A stretch of 38,678 nt of DNA. Origin: JAQGMJ01 sp036271855 (GTDB lineage Bacteria; Pseudomonadota; Gammaproteobacteria; Burkholderiales; JAEUOS01). Positions 15,435-24,334 of the stretch are shown here, piece by piece. How positions within the stretch are numbered: position 1 is the stretch's first letter; each line of letters starts with the position of its first letter. A model generated the notes under the pieces. It made no database searches. It was not told the origin of the DNA and worked only from the letters and a program-made list of their open reading frames with translations. Where the stretch lies: contig DATAZV010000189.1 in NCBI GenBank assembly GCA_036271855.1, positions 1-38,678 on the forward strand, in the 5' to 3' direction. The translations under genes and the position numbers were made by a program.

Positions 15435-16781
15435 TCACGCCAGTTTCAGGTCGGCGATCTGCAGCTTCTCCAGTTGCCACAATTGCCCGCGCAGGCGCGC
15501 CGCTTCGGCAACACCGATCACCGGCGTCACCAGCTCATCGAACTTGGCATTGATCTCGGCATCGGAGAGCGGCGCCTCCGGGTCGCCCTTGCGGCAGGGC
15601 GCGAAAAACTCCAGCTTGCGGCCGTCCTTGAGCAAGATGGCGGCGCGCGCCGCGCGCTGCTGCGGAAAGGCGGCGGTGAGTTGCGCGTCCGCCGCGATCC
15701 GCGTGCGCTGCATCAGCGAGCGGATGCGCGCATCGGCCAGGTGCTCCGGCCCGAAGGCATCCAGGCGCACCGAGCCGTGCACCAGCGCATGCGCCAGCAC
15801 ATAGGGCAGGCTGAACTTGGCCTCCTGCGCGCTGACGGGATTGAGATTTCCCGCCACGTCCAGCGCCGGCTGGTACGTCGCCACACTGAGGGTCTCGATG
15901 TCTTCGGCGCGGATGCCGTTGGCCTCGCGCAGGGCCAGCACCGCATCGATGGCGGCGAAGGTGTGGCCGCAGCAGCCATGATTTTTTTGCGTCACCCGGG
16001 TGATGTGATAGTCGGTGCCGATGCCGCGCGTGGCGACGTTCCAGTCGGCACCATCGGAAAGCGCGGCGCCGAAACCGGCCTCGCCCTCCAACATATCGGC
16101 CACGCCGGTCACGCCCTCGGCCGCCGCCATCGCTGCCTGCACGCCCATCATCGCGGCATGGCCCGCATGCAGCGGCTTGGTCATTGCGTCCGAGCGAAAC
16201 GCCTGTTGCAGGCCGGAGGCGAAGGTGGCCACTGTCGCCAGCGCATGCAGCATCACCTTCGCATTGCCCGGTGCCAGCAGCGCCGCACCCGCCGCCGCGC
16301 CGCCAAAGCAGCCGGCGGTGCCGGTGGTGTGGAAGTATTTGTAGTGCGAGGGCTGCACCGCGGCGCCGATGCGGGTGGAGATTTCATAACCGATGGTCAC
16401 GGCATTGAGAAAAGCACGCCCGGAGGCATTGCGGTCCTCGGCCAGCGCCAATGCAGCGGCGATGGTCGGGCAACCCGGATGGTAGGCGGCGTCCTTGTAG
16501 ATATCGTCGAACTCGGCGGTATGCGAGACGCTGCCGTTGATCCAGGCCGCGGTCGCGGGAAACGCCTTGGCCTTGAACCCCGGCAGGCTGCAGGCGCCAA
16601 AGCCCAGCTCGCGCGCATGCGCCTTCACCAGCAGGGTGCCCGGTTCCATGCGCGTGCCCGGGTACAGCGCGGCAAACCAGTCGACCACCGCGCGCTTGGC
16701 GTGATGCAGCACCGCGCCGGGAAGTTCGCGCTGCGCATCCCGTGCGCCGTATTCGGCCAATTGGGTGAGGATAGTGCTCAT
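15435..16781 (-). CDS. MmgE/PrpD-family protein (2-methylcitrate dehydratase or cis-aconitate decarboxylase type)
   Basis: 448-aa member of the MmgE/PrpD family, which includes 2-methylcitrate dehydratase and cis-aconitate decarboxylase (IRG1/ACOD1). Family blocks seen are FDDIYKDAAYHPGCPTIAAA, MTKPLHAGHAAMMG (with the conserved active-site Lys) and NHGCCGHTFAAIDAV (with the conserved His). The start at 16781 follows a perfect GGAGG box. It is divergent from hpnC and heads a probable operon with the MaoC-like and CoA-transferase genes. Sequence alone cannot tell dehydratase from decarboxylase; the neighbouring itaconyl-CoA-type genes and aconitases make a decarboxylase worth testing. Confidence 0.86.
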   Translation of the reverse strand: MSTILTQLAEYGARDAQRELPGAVLHHAKRAVVDWFAALYPGTRMEPGTLLVKAHARELGFGACSLPGFKAKAFPATAAWINGSVSHTAEFDDIYKDAAYHPGCPTIAAALALAEDRNASGRAFLNAVTIGYEISTRIGAAVQPSHYKYFHTTGTAGCFGGAAAGAALLAPGNAKVMLHALATVATFASGLQQAFRSDAMTKPLHAGHAAMMGVQAAMAAAEGVTGVADMLEGEAGFGAALSDGADWNVATRGIGTDYHITRVTQKNHGCCGHTFAAIDAVLALREANGIRAEDIETLSVATYQPALDVAGNLNPVSAQEAKFSLPYVLAHALVHGSVRLDAFGPEHLADARIRSLMQRTRIAADAQLTAAFPQQRAARAAILLKDGRKLEFFAPCRKGDPEAPLSDAEINAKFDELVTPVIGVAEAARLRGQLWQLEKLQIADLKLA

Positions 16782-16795
16782 TTTGCCTCCAGACC

Positions 16796-16810
16796 GCGCC
16801 TTAGCGGCGC
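16796..16810. promoter_or_regulatory. Inverted repeat between the MmgE/PrpD gene and hpnC
   Basis: GCGCC-TTAGC-GGCGC lies 15 bp upstream of the MmgE/PrpD start codon and just before its GGAGG box, inside the 120-bp divergent spacer. It could be an operator or a leader hairpin masking translation initiation. No convincing promoter hexamers were found. Confidence 0.25.
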
Positions 16811-16901
16811 AGTGCCTATTTTCGCTCAAGCCGGGCCATGGCGCAGGCGGGCTATGCAACAATACGCCCCGCAAGATGCAACCACAAAAACATCCGCCCG
16901 C

Positions 16902-17723
16902 ATGAGCGTCGGCCACTACGAAAATTTCCCGGTCGCTTCGATCATCCTGCCGCGCCGCCTGCGCGAGCCGATCGCCGCGATTTATCATTTCGCGCGCGGC
17001 GCAGACGACATTGCCGACGAGGGTGACGCCGGCGACGCCGAGCGCCTGGCCGGCCTGGAAGCCTACCGTTCGCAACTGCGCCTGGCCGCCGCCGGCGAGC
17101 CGCCCGCGCCGCAGCCCGAGGCGGCGATGTTCATCCGCCTGGGCGAGGTCATTCGCGCCCACCGCCTGCCGGTGCAACTGTTCGAAGACCTGCTCGACGC
17201 CTTCGCGCAAGACGTGGTGAAAAAGCGCTACGCCGATTTCCCCGACGTGCTCGACTACTGTCGCCGCTCCGCCAATCCCGTCGGCCGCCTGTTACTGCAT
17301 CTCTACGGCAAGGCCGACGCGGAAAACCTGCGCCGCTCCGACTGCATTTGCTCGGCATTGCAATTGATCAACTTCTGGCAGGACGTCGCGGTGGACTGGC
17401 AAAAGGAGCGCGTGTATCTACCGCAGGACAGCCTGGCCCGCTTTACCGTCAGCGAACAGATCATCGCCCGCGGCGAGCTCACCCCGGCCTTCCAGGCGCT
17501 GATGGCTTTCGAGATCGCCCGCGCCCGTGCCATGCTGCTCGAGGGCGCACCGCTGGTCCACGCCCTGCCCGGCCGCATGGGCATCGAATTGCGCATGGTG
17601 GTGCAAGGCGGCCTGCGCATCCTGGAAAAAATCGAAACCGCACACTGCGATGTATTCCGCCACCGCCCGGTGCTCAAGGCCGGCGACTGGCTGCTGATGG
17701 CCGGCCGCGCCGTGATGATGTAG
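16902..17723 (+). CDS. hpnC: Squalene synthase HpnC (hydroxysqualene synthase step)
   Basis: 273-aa head-to-head isoprenyl synthase of the squalene/phytoene synthase fold. In the three-enzyme HpnCDE route, HpnD forms presqualene diphosphate from two farnesyl diphosphates and HpnC converts it to hydroxysqualene. Two Asp-rich Mg-binding regions are seen: ARGADDIADE and NFWQDVAVDWQKERVYLP. The start ATG at 16902 gives the usual N-terminus (MSVGHYENFPVAS). An ATG at 16854 would add 16 residues and was not chosen; neither has a strong Shine-Dalgarno. hpnD follows after 21 bp. Confidence 0.94.
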   Translation: MSVGHYENFPVASIILPRRLREPIAAIYHFARGADDIADEGDAGDAERLAGLEAYRSQLRLAAAGEPPAPQPEAAMFIRLGEVIRAHRLPVQLFEDLLDAFAQDVVKKRYADFPDVLDYCRRSANPVGRLLLHLYGKADAENLRRSDCICSALQLINFWQDVAVDWQKERVYLPQDSLARFTVSEQIIARGELTPAFQALMAFEIARARAMLLEGAPLVHALPGRMGIELRMVVQGGLRILEKIETAHCDVFRHRPVLKAGDWLLMAGRAVMM

Positions 17724-17744
17724 TCGCCCGGTACAATTCGCCCC

Positions 17745-18578
17745 ATGACTCCCGACGAGTATTGTCAGCAGAAAGCGGCCGCCAGCGGCTCGTCCTTCTA
17801 CTACAGCTTCCTGTTCCTGCCGCCGGAGCGCCGCCGCGCCATCACCGCGCTGTACGCCTACTGCCGCGAGGTCGATGACGTCGTCGACGAAACCGCCGAC
17901 GAAAATGTCGCCCGCATCAAGCTCGCCTGGTGGCGCACCGAACTGGCCAGCCTGTACGCCGGCAACCCGCAGCACCCGGTGACCCGGGCTCTTGCTCCTT
18001 TCCTCAAGCCTTACAACCTGACCGAGGAGCGCCTGAACGAAATCCTCGACGGCATGGAAATGGACCTGCTGCAGACCCGCTACCTGGATTTCAAAGCCCT
18101 GGAGCGCTACTGCTACCTGGTCGCCAGCGTGGTCGGCCTGTGCGCCGCCGAGATCTTCGGCCGCACCAGCGAAGACACGCTGGAGTACGCGAAAAACCTC
18201 GGCATGGCCTTCCAGCTCACCAACATCATTCGCGACGTCGGCGAAGATGCGCGCCGCGGCCGCGTCTACCTGCCGGTGAACGAACTGCAGCAATTCAATG
18301 TGCCGGTTTCCGGCATCCTCAACGCCCGCTACAGCGACGAGTTCACCGCCCTGATGCGCTTCCAGTACGAGCGCGCCCAGCAGTATTACGAGAAGGCCTT
18401 CGCCGCCCTGCCGCAGCAGGACCGCCGCGCCCAGCGCCCCGGCCTGATCATGGCCTCGATCTACCGCACCCTGCTGGAAGAAATCGCCCGCGACAACTTC
18501 CAGGTGCTGCACCAGCGCGTCAGCCTGACCCCGATCCGCAAGCTCTGGCTGGCGTGGAAGACCTGGGTCACGGCGTGA
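17745..18578 (+). CDS. hpnD: Presqualene diphosphate synthase HpnD
   Basis: 277-aa squalene/phytoene-synthase-fold enzyme condensing two farnesyl diphosphates to presqualene diphosphate. It has a typical N-terminus (MTPDEYCQQKAAASGSSFYYSFLFL). The two Mg-binding motifs are REVDDVVDET (about 42-51) and NIIRDVGEDARRGRVYLP. It lies between hpnC and hpnE on one strand; its TGA stop overlaps the GTG start of hpnE (GTGA), indicating translational coupling. No squalene-hopene cyclase or later hopanoid gene is present in the window. Confidence 0.95.
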   Translation: MTPDEYCQQKAAASGSSFYYSFLFLPPERRRAITALYAYCREVDDVVDETADENVARIKLAWWRTELASLYAGNPQHPVTRALAPFLKPYNLTEERLNEILDGMEMDLLQTRYLDFKALERYCYLVASVVGLCAAEIFGRTSEDTLEYAKNLGMAFQLTNIIRDVGEDARRGRVYLPVNELQQFNVPVSGILNARYSDEFTALMRFQYERAQQYYEKAFAALPQQDRRAQRPGLIMASIYRTLLEEIARDNFQVLHQRVSLTPIRKLWLAWKTWVTA

Positions 18579-19882
18579 AGCCCGCGGGCGCACGCCGCGC
18601 CGCCGTGCTCGGCGGCGGCTGGGCCGGCCTGGCCGCCGCAGTGGAACTGTCCAAAGCGGGCCATGCCGTGGATCTCTACGAAGCCGCGCGCACCCTCGGC
18701 GGCCGCGCGCGCCGCGTGGTGCTGGACGACATCGCCCTGGACAACGGCCAGCACATCCTGCTCGGCGCCTATCGCGACACCCTCGCGATGATCCGCAAGG
18801 CCGGCGGCGACCCGGAACAGCTGTTGCTGCGCCTGCCGCTGGAACTGGTGTTTCCCGGCGCCTTCGCCCTGCGCGCACCGCGCGGCCTGCCCGCCCCCCT
18901 GCACCTCTTGGCCGGGCTGCTCGGCGCCCAAGGCCTGACTGCCGGTGAGAAATTCGCCGCCATCCGCTTCATGACCATGATGCAACTGCACGGCTTTGCA
19001 GTCGCGCAAGACATCAATGTCAGCGAGTTGATGCGTCGCTACGGTCAGCCTGCGAAGGTGGTGCGCTACCTGTGGGAACCCCTGTGCATCGCCGCGCTGA
19101 ACACCGCCATCGGCGATTCCTCTGCGCGGATTTTCCTGCGCGTGCTGCGCGATGCTTTCACCCAGGGCGCCAGCGACAGCGACCTGCTGATCCCGCGCGC
19201 CGATCTCGGCGCCTTGTTCCCCGACCTCGCCGCCGCGGCGATTAGCGCCGCGGGCGGGCAGGTACATCTAGGTGTGGCGGTCGAGAGCATCGCCGCCGAG
19301 GAACAGTCCTGGAGCGTCGGCGCGGGCGCCGCACTTTCGCGCTACGAAGCACTGGTCTGCGCCTTGCCGCCCTGGCGTACCGCCGACCTGCTGCCGTCGC
19401 AATGCGCCGCCGTCGCCGCGCAATTGCGCGCGCTCGAATACGAACCCATCGTCACCTGCTACCTGCAGTACCCGGGCCACACCTGCCTGCCGCGCCCGAT
19501 GATCGGCCTGTCGCGCGAAATCAGCCAGTGGGCCTTTGACCGCGGCCAGCTCGACGGCAAGGCCGGCCTGATCGCGGTAGTGGTCAGCGCCGCCGGCCGC
19601 CTGCGCGGCGCCGAACCGGCGCAACTGGCCGCCGCCATCCACGAGGAACTGGGTTCGGTGGTGGCAAACCTGCAAGCGCCGCAATGGCATCGCGTCATCA
19701 CGGAAAAGCGCGCCACCTTCAAGGCCGCGCCCGGCCTGTCGCGCCCCGCCGCCGGCCTGCTGCTGCCGGGCCTGGCACTGGCCGGGGACTTCGTCGACAA
19801 CGGCTATCCGGCCACCATCGAAGGCGCGGTCCGCAGCGGCATTGCCGCTGCCCGCGCGCTGCCCCTGTCGCCTAAAGCGTAA
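18575..19882 (+). CDS. hpnE: Hydroxysqualene dehydroxylase HpnE
   Basis: 435-aa FAD-dependent amine oxidase-fold enzyme that reduces hydroxysqualene to squalene. A dinucleotide-binding motif opens the protein (VLGGGWAGLAAAVELSKAGH), followed by the flavin-contact segment LGGRAR. Near the C-terminus LAGDFVDNGYPATIEGAVRSG is the typical last FAD-contact motif. The start is GTG at 18575, overlapping the hpnD stop. The last 11 bp overlap the 3' end of bamB on the other strand. Confidence 0.94.
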   Translation: MKPAGARRAAVLGGGWAGLAAAVELSKAGHAVDLYEAARTLGGRARRVVLDDIALDNGQHILLGAYRDTLAMIRKAGGDPEQLLLRLPLELVFPGAFALRAPRGLPAPLHLLAGLLGAQGLTAGEKFAAIRFMTMMQLHGFAVAQDINVSELMRRYGQPAKVVRYLWEPLCIAALNTAIGDSSARIFLRVLRDAFTQGASDSDLLIPRADLGALFPDLAAAAISAAGGQVHLGVAVESIAAEEQSWSVGAGAALSRYEALVCALPPWRTADLLPSQCAAVAAQLRALEYEPIVTCYLQYPGHTCLPRPMIGLSREISQWAFDRGQLDGKAGLIAVVVSAAGRLRGAEPAQLAAAIHEELGSVVANLQAPQWHRVITEKRATFKAAPGLSRPAAGLLLPGLALAGDFVDNGYPATIEGAVRSGIAAARALPLSPKA

Positions 19883-21092
19883 AAACGAACAGGTCGCCCT
19901 TCTGGGTCTGCACCAGGATCGCGTCCTTGTCGGGCACGCTGAACAGTTGCGGCGCCGTCATGATGGCACCGCCCCCGGTGCTCTGGCGGCCGATGAAGCT
20001 GCCGTCCTCGCGCGACAAGGCGTGCAGCACGCCTTCGAAATCGCCCACCACCACCGCGCGGCCCACCGACACCGGCCCCGAAACCTGGCGGTACAGCAGG
20101 CGCTCCTGTTTCCAAAGGTTGGCGCCGGTGCCGCGCGCCAGCGCCACCACGGCCGACTTGTCGTCGGAGACGAACATGAAACGCTCGTCCAGCGCCAGGC
20201 CGGCGGCGCTGGAGATGTCGCGCCCCCAGATCGCCTGTCCGTTGCTGGCTTCGAAGCAGGCGGCGCGGCCCTGGAAGGCCACCGCGCACACCTCGCGCCC
20301 GGACAGCACCGGGCTGCTGGAAATGTCGGCGATGCGCTCAAGCTCGGTGGTGCCCTTGGACAAGGCCACCGTGGCCTCCCAGCGTACCGTACCGTTGGAG
20401 AGGCCCAGTGCCACCAGCTTGCCGCCGGGGAAGCCGACATAGACCTGGCCGCCGGGCGCGGCAATCATGCCGCCGATGTTGCGCAACACCAGGGCCGGCG
20501 CGGTGCGCTGGTAGACCCACAAGCGCTTGCCGTCGACGGCGTTGAAGGCAAACACGCGGTTGTCGTCGCTGCGCACCAGCACGACATTTTCGACCACCAG
20601 CGGCGGCGCCAGCACCGCGCTGGACACCTGGGTGCGCCAGCGCTCGCGGCCCTTGGTATCGAAAGCCAGGATTTCTCCCCTCAGCGTGACCACCACCACC
20701 AGGGTATCGGAGGCGCCGACACCGGCCGACAGGCCGTCGCGGTCGGCACGTACGCGCCAGCGCTGCTTGCCGGTCAGTGCGTCGAAGGCCGCGAGATTGC
20801 CGCCGGCGCCGGCGGCGTACACCGTGTCGCCGACCACCGCCGGCGTGAACACATAGGCGCCTGCGCTGCCGACCGAAGCACTCCACAGGCGGGTGAAGGT
20901 GAGGGTCGGCTTCACCAGCGAGGTCAGTTCGGTGGGTTTGTTGACCGAAGCGGCGGCAAACCAGTTCAGCGGGTTAAAGCTGCTCTCGCTGATCGTCGAG
21001 CAACCGGCAAGCGCCAGCAACAGCCCGGCGGCCAGGCCCGGCCGCACCGTCAGCCATAGACCCGCCCACAGGCCCGCGAGACGCCCCATCAT
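19872..21092 (-). CDS. bamB: Outer membrane assembly lipoprotein BamB
   Basis: 406-aa PQQ-type beta-propeller lipoprotein of the BAM complex, which inserts beta-barrel proteins into the outer membrane. The N-terminal signal ends in a lipobox (LALAGC, Cys31), so it is lipidated. Repeated blade motifs (for example LTGKQRWRVRAD, VDGKRLWVYQR, SNGQAIWGRD) mark the propeller. The start overlaps the yfgM stop in an ATGATG run (starts at 21092 or 21089). It is the last gene of the hisS-yfgM-bamB run; der, which usually follows, is missing. Confidence 0.95.
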   Translation of the reverse strand: MMGRLAGLWAGLWLTVRPGLAAGLLLALAGCSTISESSFNPLNWFAAASVNKPTELTSLVKPTLTFTRLWSASVGSAGAYVFTPAVVGDTVYAAGAGGNLAAFDALTGKQRWRVRADRDGLSAGVGASDTLVVVVTLRGEILAFDTKGRERWRTQVSSAVLAPPLVVENVVLVRSDDNRVFAFNAVDGKRLWVYQRTAPALVLRNIGGMIAAPGGQVYVGFPGGKLVALGLSNGTVRWEATVALSKGTTELERIADISSSPVLSGREVCAVAFQGRAACFEASNGQAIWGRDISSAAGLALDERFMFVSDDKSAVVALARGTGANLWKQERLLYRQVSGPVSVGRAVVVGDFEGVLHALSREDGSFIGRQSTGGGAIMTAPQLFSVPDKDAILVQTQKGDLFVFTL

Positions 21093-21748
21093 GAGCGCGC
21101 CTTGACCACCGGGGCGCTGCCGCCGGCCAATTCCAGCTTGAGGGTCAGCACCTGGCGCAGGTTGTTCTTTTCGTCGGCCTTCAGGTACGCATCCTGCCAG
21201 GCGGCGCGGGCATCGGCCATCTTGCCCTGGGCGAACAGGATGTCGCCCTTGCGGTCGAGGAACAAGGCGTCAAACGAAGCCGGGTGGGCGGCGTCCATCT
21301 GCTTGAGCGCATCGTCGTACATCTTCTCGTCCAGCAGCATGCCGGCCAGGCGCACGCGCGCGACGTTGCGCAAATCGTCGTCCTTACCGCTGTCCACCAC
21401 CCATTGCAACTGCGCCTTGGCGGCCTTGGTATCGCCCGCATCGAGCTGCACCTTGGCATTCATCAGGGCCGCCAGCGGGGCGAAACTGGTGCGCGGAAAG
21501 CGCTCCAGCAACTGGCCTGTCAACTCGGCGCTTTTCGCCTTGTCCTTGGCCGCGCTCACCAGTTGCAGCTCGTCGTAGATCGCGAAGGCCGCCCCGGCCT
21601 GGCTGCGCTGGTAATAGCGCCAGGCGTTGAAGCCGGCCACCACCAGCATGACGATGATGAACGCCGTCAGCACCAGGTTGCCGTAGCGGTTCCACCAGGC
21701 CTTCAGTTCAGCCAGCTGTTCCTGTTCTTCGAGATCCAATGCAGCCAT
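21089..21748 (-). CDS. yfgM: YfgM-type TPR ancillary SecYEG translocon subunit
   Basis: 219-aa inner-membrane protein with one N-terminal membrane segment (about 22-42, YGNLVLTAFIIVMLVVAGF) and a periplasmic TPR-like domain. YfgM-type proteins associate with the Sec translocon and PpiD and hand over envelope proteins. The start ATG at 21748 gives the conserved LEEQEQLAELKAWWNRYG; a longer frame upstream runs into hisS and was rejected. It begins 2 bp after the hisS stop and overlaps bamB by 4 bp, so the three are cotranscribed. Confidence 0.93.
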   Translation of the reverse strand: MAALDLEEQEQLAELKAWWNRYGNLVLTAFIIVMLVVAGFNAWRYYQRSQAGAAFAIYDELQLVSAAKDKAKSAELTGQLLERFPRTSFAPLAALMNAKVQLDAGDTKAAKAQLQWVVDSGKDDDLRNVARVRLAGMLLDEKMYDDALKQMDAAHPASFDALFLDRKGDILFAQGKMADARAAWQDAYLKADEKNNLRQVLTLKLELAGGSAPVVKARS

Positions 21749-21750
21749 GT

Positions 21751-23070
21751 TCAGCTTTCCAGTTCTTCGGGGAGTTGTTCGGGGATTTGCGCAATCAGGT
21801 GCGCGGCCAGCTCGGCCGCCTTGACGCGCTGCTGCGGCGCTTCGCCGCGCAGGGGTTTGAGAGTCGCTTCGGCGGCCGCCAGTTCCTCGTCGCCGATGAT
21901 CACGGCGAATTCGGCGCCGCTGGCATCGGCCTTTTTCATCTGCGACTTGAACGAGCCGCCGCCGCAATGCAGGATCACTTCCAGCCCGCTGCCGCGCAAT
22001 TGCTCGGCCAGGCCGAAGGCATAGCGTGCCGCTTCCGGCCGCGTGCTTTGGTGCACCACGTAGACATCGCAGCTGGACGTGCCTTTGACGGCGCCGCTCT
22101 GCTTCACCAGGTCGATCAGGCGCTCGACGCCGATGGCGAAGCCCACCGCCGGCTCGCTCTTGCCGCCGAACAGTTCGATCAGCCCGTCATAGCGCCCGCC
22201 GCCGCAGATGGTGCCCTGGGCACCCAACTGGTCGGTGATCCACTCGAACACCGTCAGGTTGTAGTAGTCCAGGCCGCGCACCAGGCGCGGGTTGATGGTG
22301 TAGGCGATGCCGGCGTCGCGCAGGTAGGCCTGCAGCTCTTCGAAGTGGGCCTTCGACTCAGGCCCCAGGTGCTGGTCCAGCCGCGGCGCGGCGTTGACCA
22401 TCGCCTGCATCGCCGGGTTCTTGGTGTCGAGGATGCGCAGCGGGTTGCTGTGCAGGCGGCGCTTTGCGTCCTCGTCGAGCAGATCCGCATGGCCCTCGAA
22501 ATAGGCGATCAGCGCGTCACGATGCGCGGCGCGCTCGGCGGGGCTGCCCAGGGTGTTGATCTCCAGGCGCACGTCGGTGAGCTTCAAGTCGTCCCACAGG
22601 CGCTTCAACATGACGATCAACTCGGCGTCGACGTCGGGGCCGGCGAAACCCAGGGCCTCGACGTCGATCTGGTGGAACTGGCGATAGCGGCCGCGCTGCG
22701 GGCGTTCGTGGCGGAACACCGGGCCCATCGAGAACACCCGTTGCGGACCGTTGTATAAAAGACTATGTTCCACCACCGCGCGCACGATGCCGGCGGTGAA
22801 TTCCGGGCGCATGGTCAGCTCATCGCCGTTCAGGCGGTCGGTGAAGGAAAACATTTCCTTCTCGACGATGTCGGTGACTTCGCCGATGCCGCGGCGAAAC
22901 AGCGCGGTCTGCTCCAGCACCGGCGTGCGCACATTGCGATAGCCGTAGGAGGCCAGCCAGCCGTGCAGCTTCGCCTCCAGTGCCTGCAACAAGCCCGCCT
23001 CTTCGGCGAAGAAGTCGTTCATCCCCTTGACGGCTTGCAGCTTTGCCGGCTTTTTTGATTCCTGGTTCAT
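21751..23070 (-). CDS. hisS: Histidyl-tRNA synthetase
   Basis: 439-aa class II aminoacyl-tRNA synthetase that charges tRNA-His. Motif 2 is seen in FRHERPQRGRYRQFHQ, a histidine-specific block in GICGGGRYDGL-like TICGGGRYDGL, and motif 3 in VGFAIGVERL. The C-terminal anticodon-binding domain (CDVYVVHQ onwards, about 330-430) is present. The start ATG at 23070 lies 11 bp after the ispG stop. The operon order ispG-hisS-yfgM-bamB is the proteobacterial norm. Confidence 0.97.
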   Translation of the reverse strand: MNQESKKPAKLQAVKGMNDFFAEEAGLLQALEAKLHGWLASYGYRNVRTPVLEQTALFRRGIGEVTDIVEKEMFSFTDRLNGDELTMRPEFTAGIVRAVVEHSLLYNGPQRVFSMGPVFRHERPQRGRYRQFHQIDVEALGFAGPDVDAELIVMLKRLWDDLKLTDVRLEINTLGSPAERAAHRDALIAYFEGHADLLDEDAKRRLHSNPLRILDTKNPAMQAMVNAAPRLDQHLGPESKAHFEELQAYLRDAGIAYTINPRLVRGLDYYNLTVFEWITDQLGAQGTICGGGRYDGLIELFGGKSEPAVGFAIGVERLIDLVKQSGAVKGTSSCDVYVVHQSTRPEAARYAFGLAEQLRGSGLEVILHCGGGSFKSQMKKADASGAEFAVIIGDEELAAAEATLKPLRGEAPQQRVKAAELAAHLIAQIPEQLPEELES

Positions 23071-23081
23071 CGTTTGCAGCT

Positions 23082-24323
23082 TTATGCGGGCACCGCGGCG
23101 CCGTAGTGGGTTTTCACGTACGCATCGACGATCGCCTGGAACTCTTCGGCGATGTGCTCGCCCTTGAGCGTCTGGCTGTGAGCGCCATCGACGTACACCG
23201 GCGCCACCGGGGACTCGCCCGAGCCCGGCAGGCTGATGCCGATGTTGGCATGCTTGGATTCGCCCGGGCCGTTGACCACGCAGCCCATCACCGCCACGTG
23301 CATTTCCTCGACGCCCGGGTACTGGGTTTTCCATACCGGCATCTGGCGGCGCAAATAGGCCTGGATGTCGGAGGCCAGGGTCTGGAACACCGTGCTGGTG
23401 GTGCGCCCGCAACCCGGGCAGGCGATAACCAGGGGCGAAAAAGACCGGAAGCCCATGGTCTGCAACAGCTCTTGCGCCACCACCACTTCCTTGGTGCGGT
23501 CACCATTGGGCTCAGGGGTGAGCGAAATGCGGATGGTGTCGCCGATGCCTTGCTGCAGCAGCACCGCCAGCGCCGCGCTGGAGGCGACGATGCCCTTGCT
23601 GCCCATGCCGGCTTCGGTCAGGCCCAGGTGCAGCGGGTAGTCGCAGCGCCGCGCCAGTTCGGAATACACCGCGATCAGGTCCTGCACCCCGCTTACCTTG
23701 CAGGAGAGGATGATGCGGTTGCCCGCCAGGCCCAGTTCTTCGGCGCGTTTGGCGCTGTCGATGGCGGAGACGATCAGCGCTTCGCGCAGCACCTCGTCGG
23801 CATCCTTCGGCTCAGCCAGCCTGGCGTTCTCGTCCATCATGCGCTTGGACAGGTCCTGGTCCAGGCTGCCCCAGTTGACGCCGATCCTGACGGGTTTATC
23901 GTAACGGCACGCTACCTCGATCATTTGCGCGAAGTTGTCTTCGTGGCGCGCGCCCTTGCCGACGTTGCCGGGGTTGATGCGGTACTTCGACAGCGCTTCT
24001 GCGCAGCCCGGATAGGCAGTCAGCAGCTTGTGGCCGTTGAAATGGAAGTCGCCCACCAGCGGCACGTCGACGCCCATCTTGTCGAGCTGTTCGCGGATCG
24101 CCGGCACGGCGGCCGCCGCCTCGGCGGTATTGACGGTGATGCGCACCACCTCGGAGCCGGCGCGCGCCAGGTCTTTCACCTGGATCGCGGTGCCGATGGC
24201 GTCCGCCGTGTCGGTATTGGTCATCGACTGCACCATCACCGGCGCGCCGCCGCCGACCAGCACGGAGCGCGCGCCGTGGCGGATTTCGGTCTGGCGGCTG
24301 TGGCGCCGCGGTGCGATAGCCAT
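23082..24323 (-). CDS. ispG: 4-hydroxy-3-methylbut-2-enyl diphosphate synthase (flavodoxin) IspG
   Basis: 413-aa [4Fe-4S] enzyme of the MEP isoprenoid pathway, converting MEcPP to HMBPP. Cluster ligands Cys302 and Cys305 (CPGCGRTTS), Cys348 (MGCVVNGPGE) and Glu355 are all present. The start ATG at 24323 is preceded by AGGA. A much longer frame extends upstream through rodZ in another frame and is not real. Its product supplies the isoprenoid units that the nearby hpnCDE genes would use after farnesyl diphosphate synthesis. Confidence 0.96.
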   Translation of the reverse strand: MAIAPRRHSRQTEIRHGARSVLVGGGAPVMVQSMTNTDTADAIGTAIQVKDLARAGSEVVRITVNTAEAAAAVPAIREQLDKMGVDVPLVGDFHFNGHKLLTAYPGCAEALSKYRINPGNVGKGARHEDNFAQMIEVACRYDKPVRIGVNWGSLDQDLSKRMMDENARLAEPKDADEVLREALIVSAIDSAKRAEELGLAGNRIILSCKVSGVQDLIAVYSELARRCDYPLHLGLTEAGMGSKGIVASSAALAVLLQQGIGDTIRISLTPEPNGDRTKEVVVAQELLQTMGFRSFSPLVIACPGCGRTTSTVFQTLASDIQAYLRRQMPVWKTQYPGVEEMHVAVMGCVVNGPGESKHANIGISLPGSGESPVAPVYVDGAHSQTLKGEHIAEEFQAIVDAYVKTHYGAAVPA

Positions 24324-24334
24324 GATCTTCGTCC

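Noticed and set aside
15333..17723. 796-codon open frame on the plus strand running across the MmgE/PrpD gene into hpnC
   Set aside because: Only the hpnC part shows protein similarity; the rest is the antisense of a well-supported gene and stays open because of high GC at third positions.
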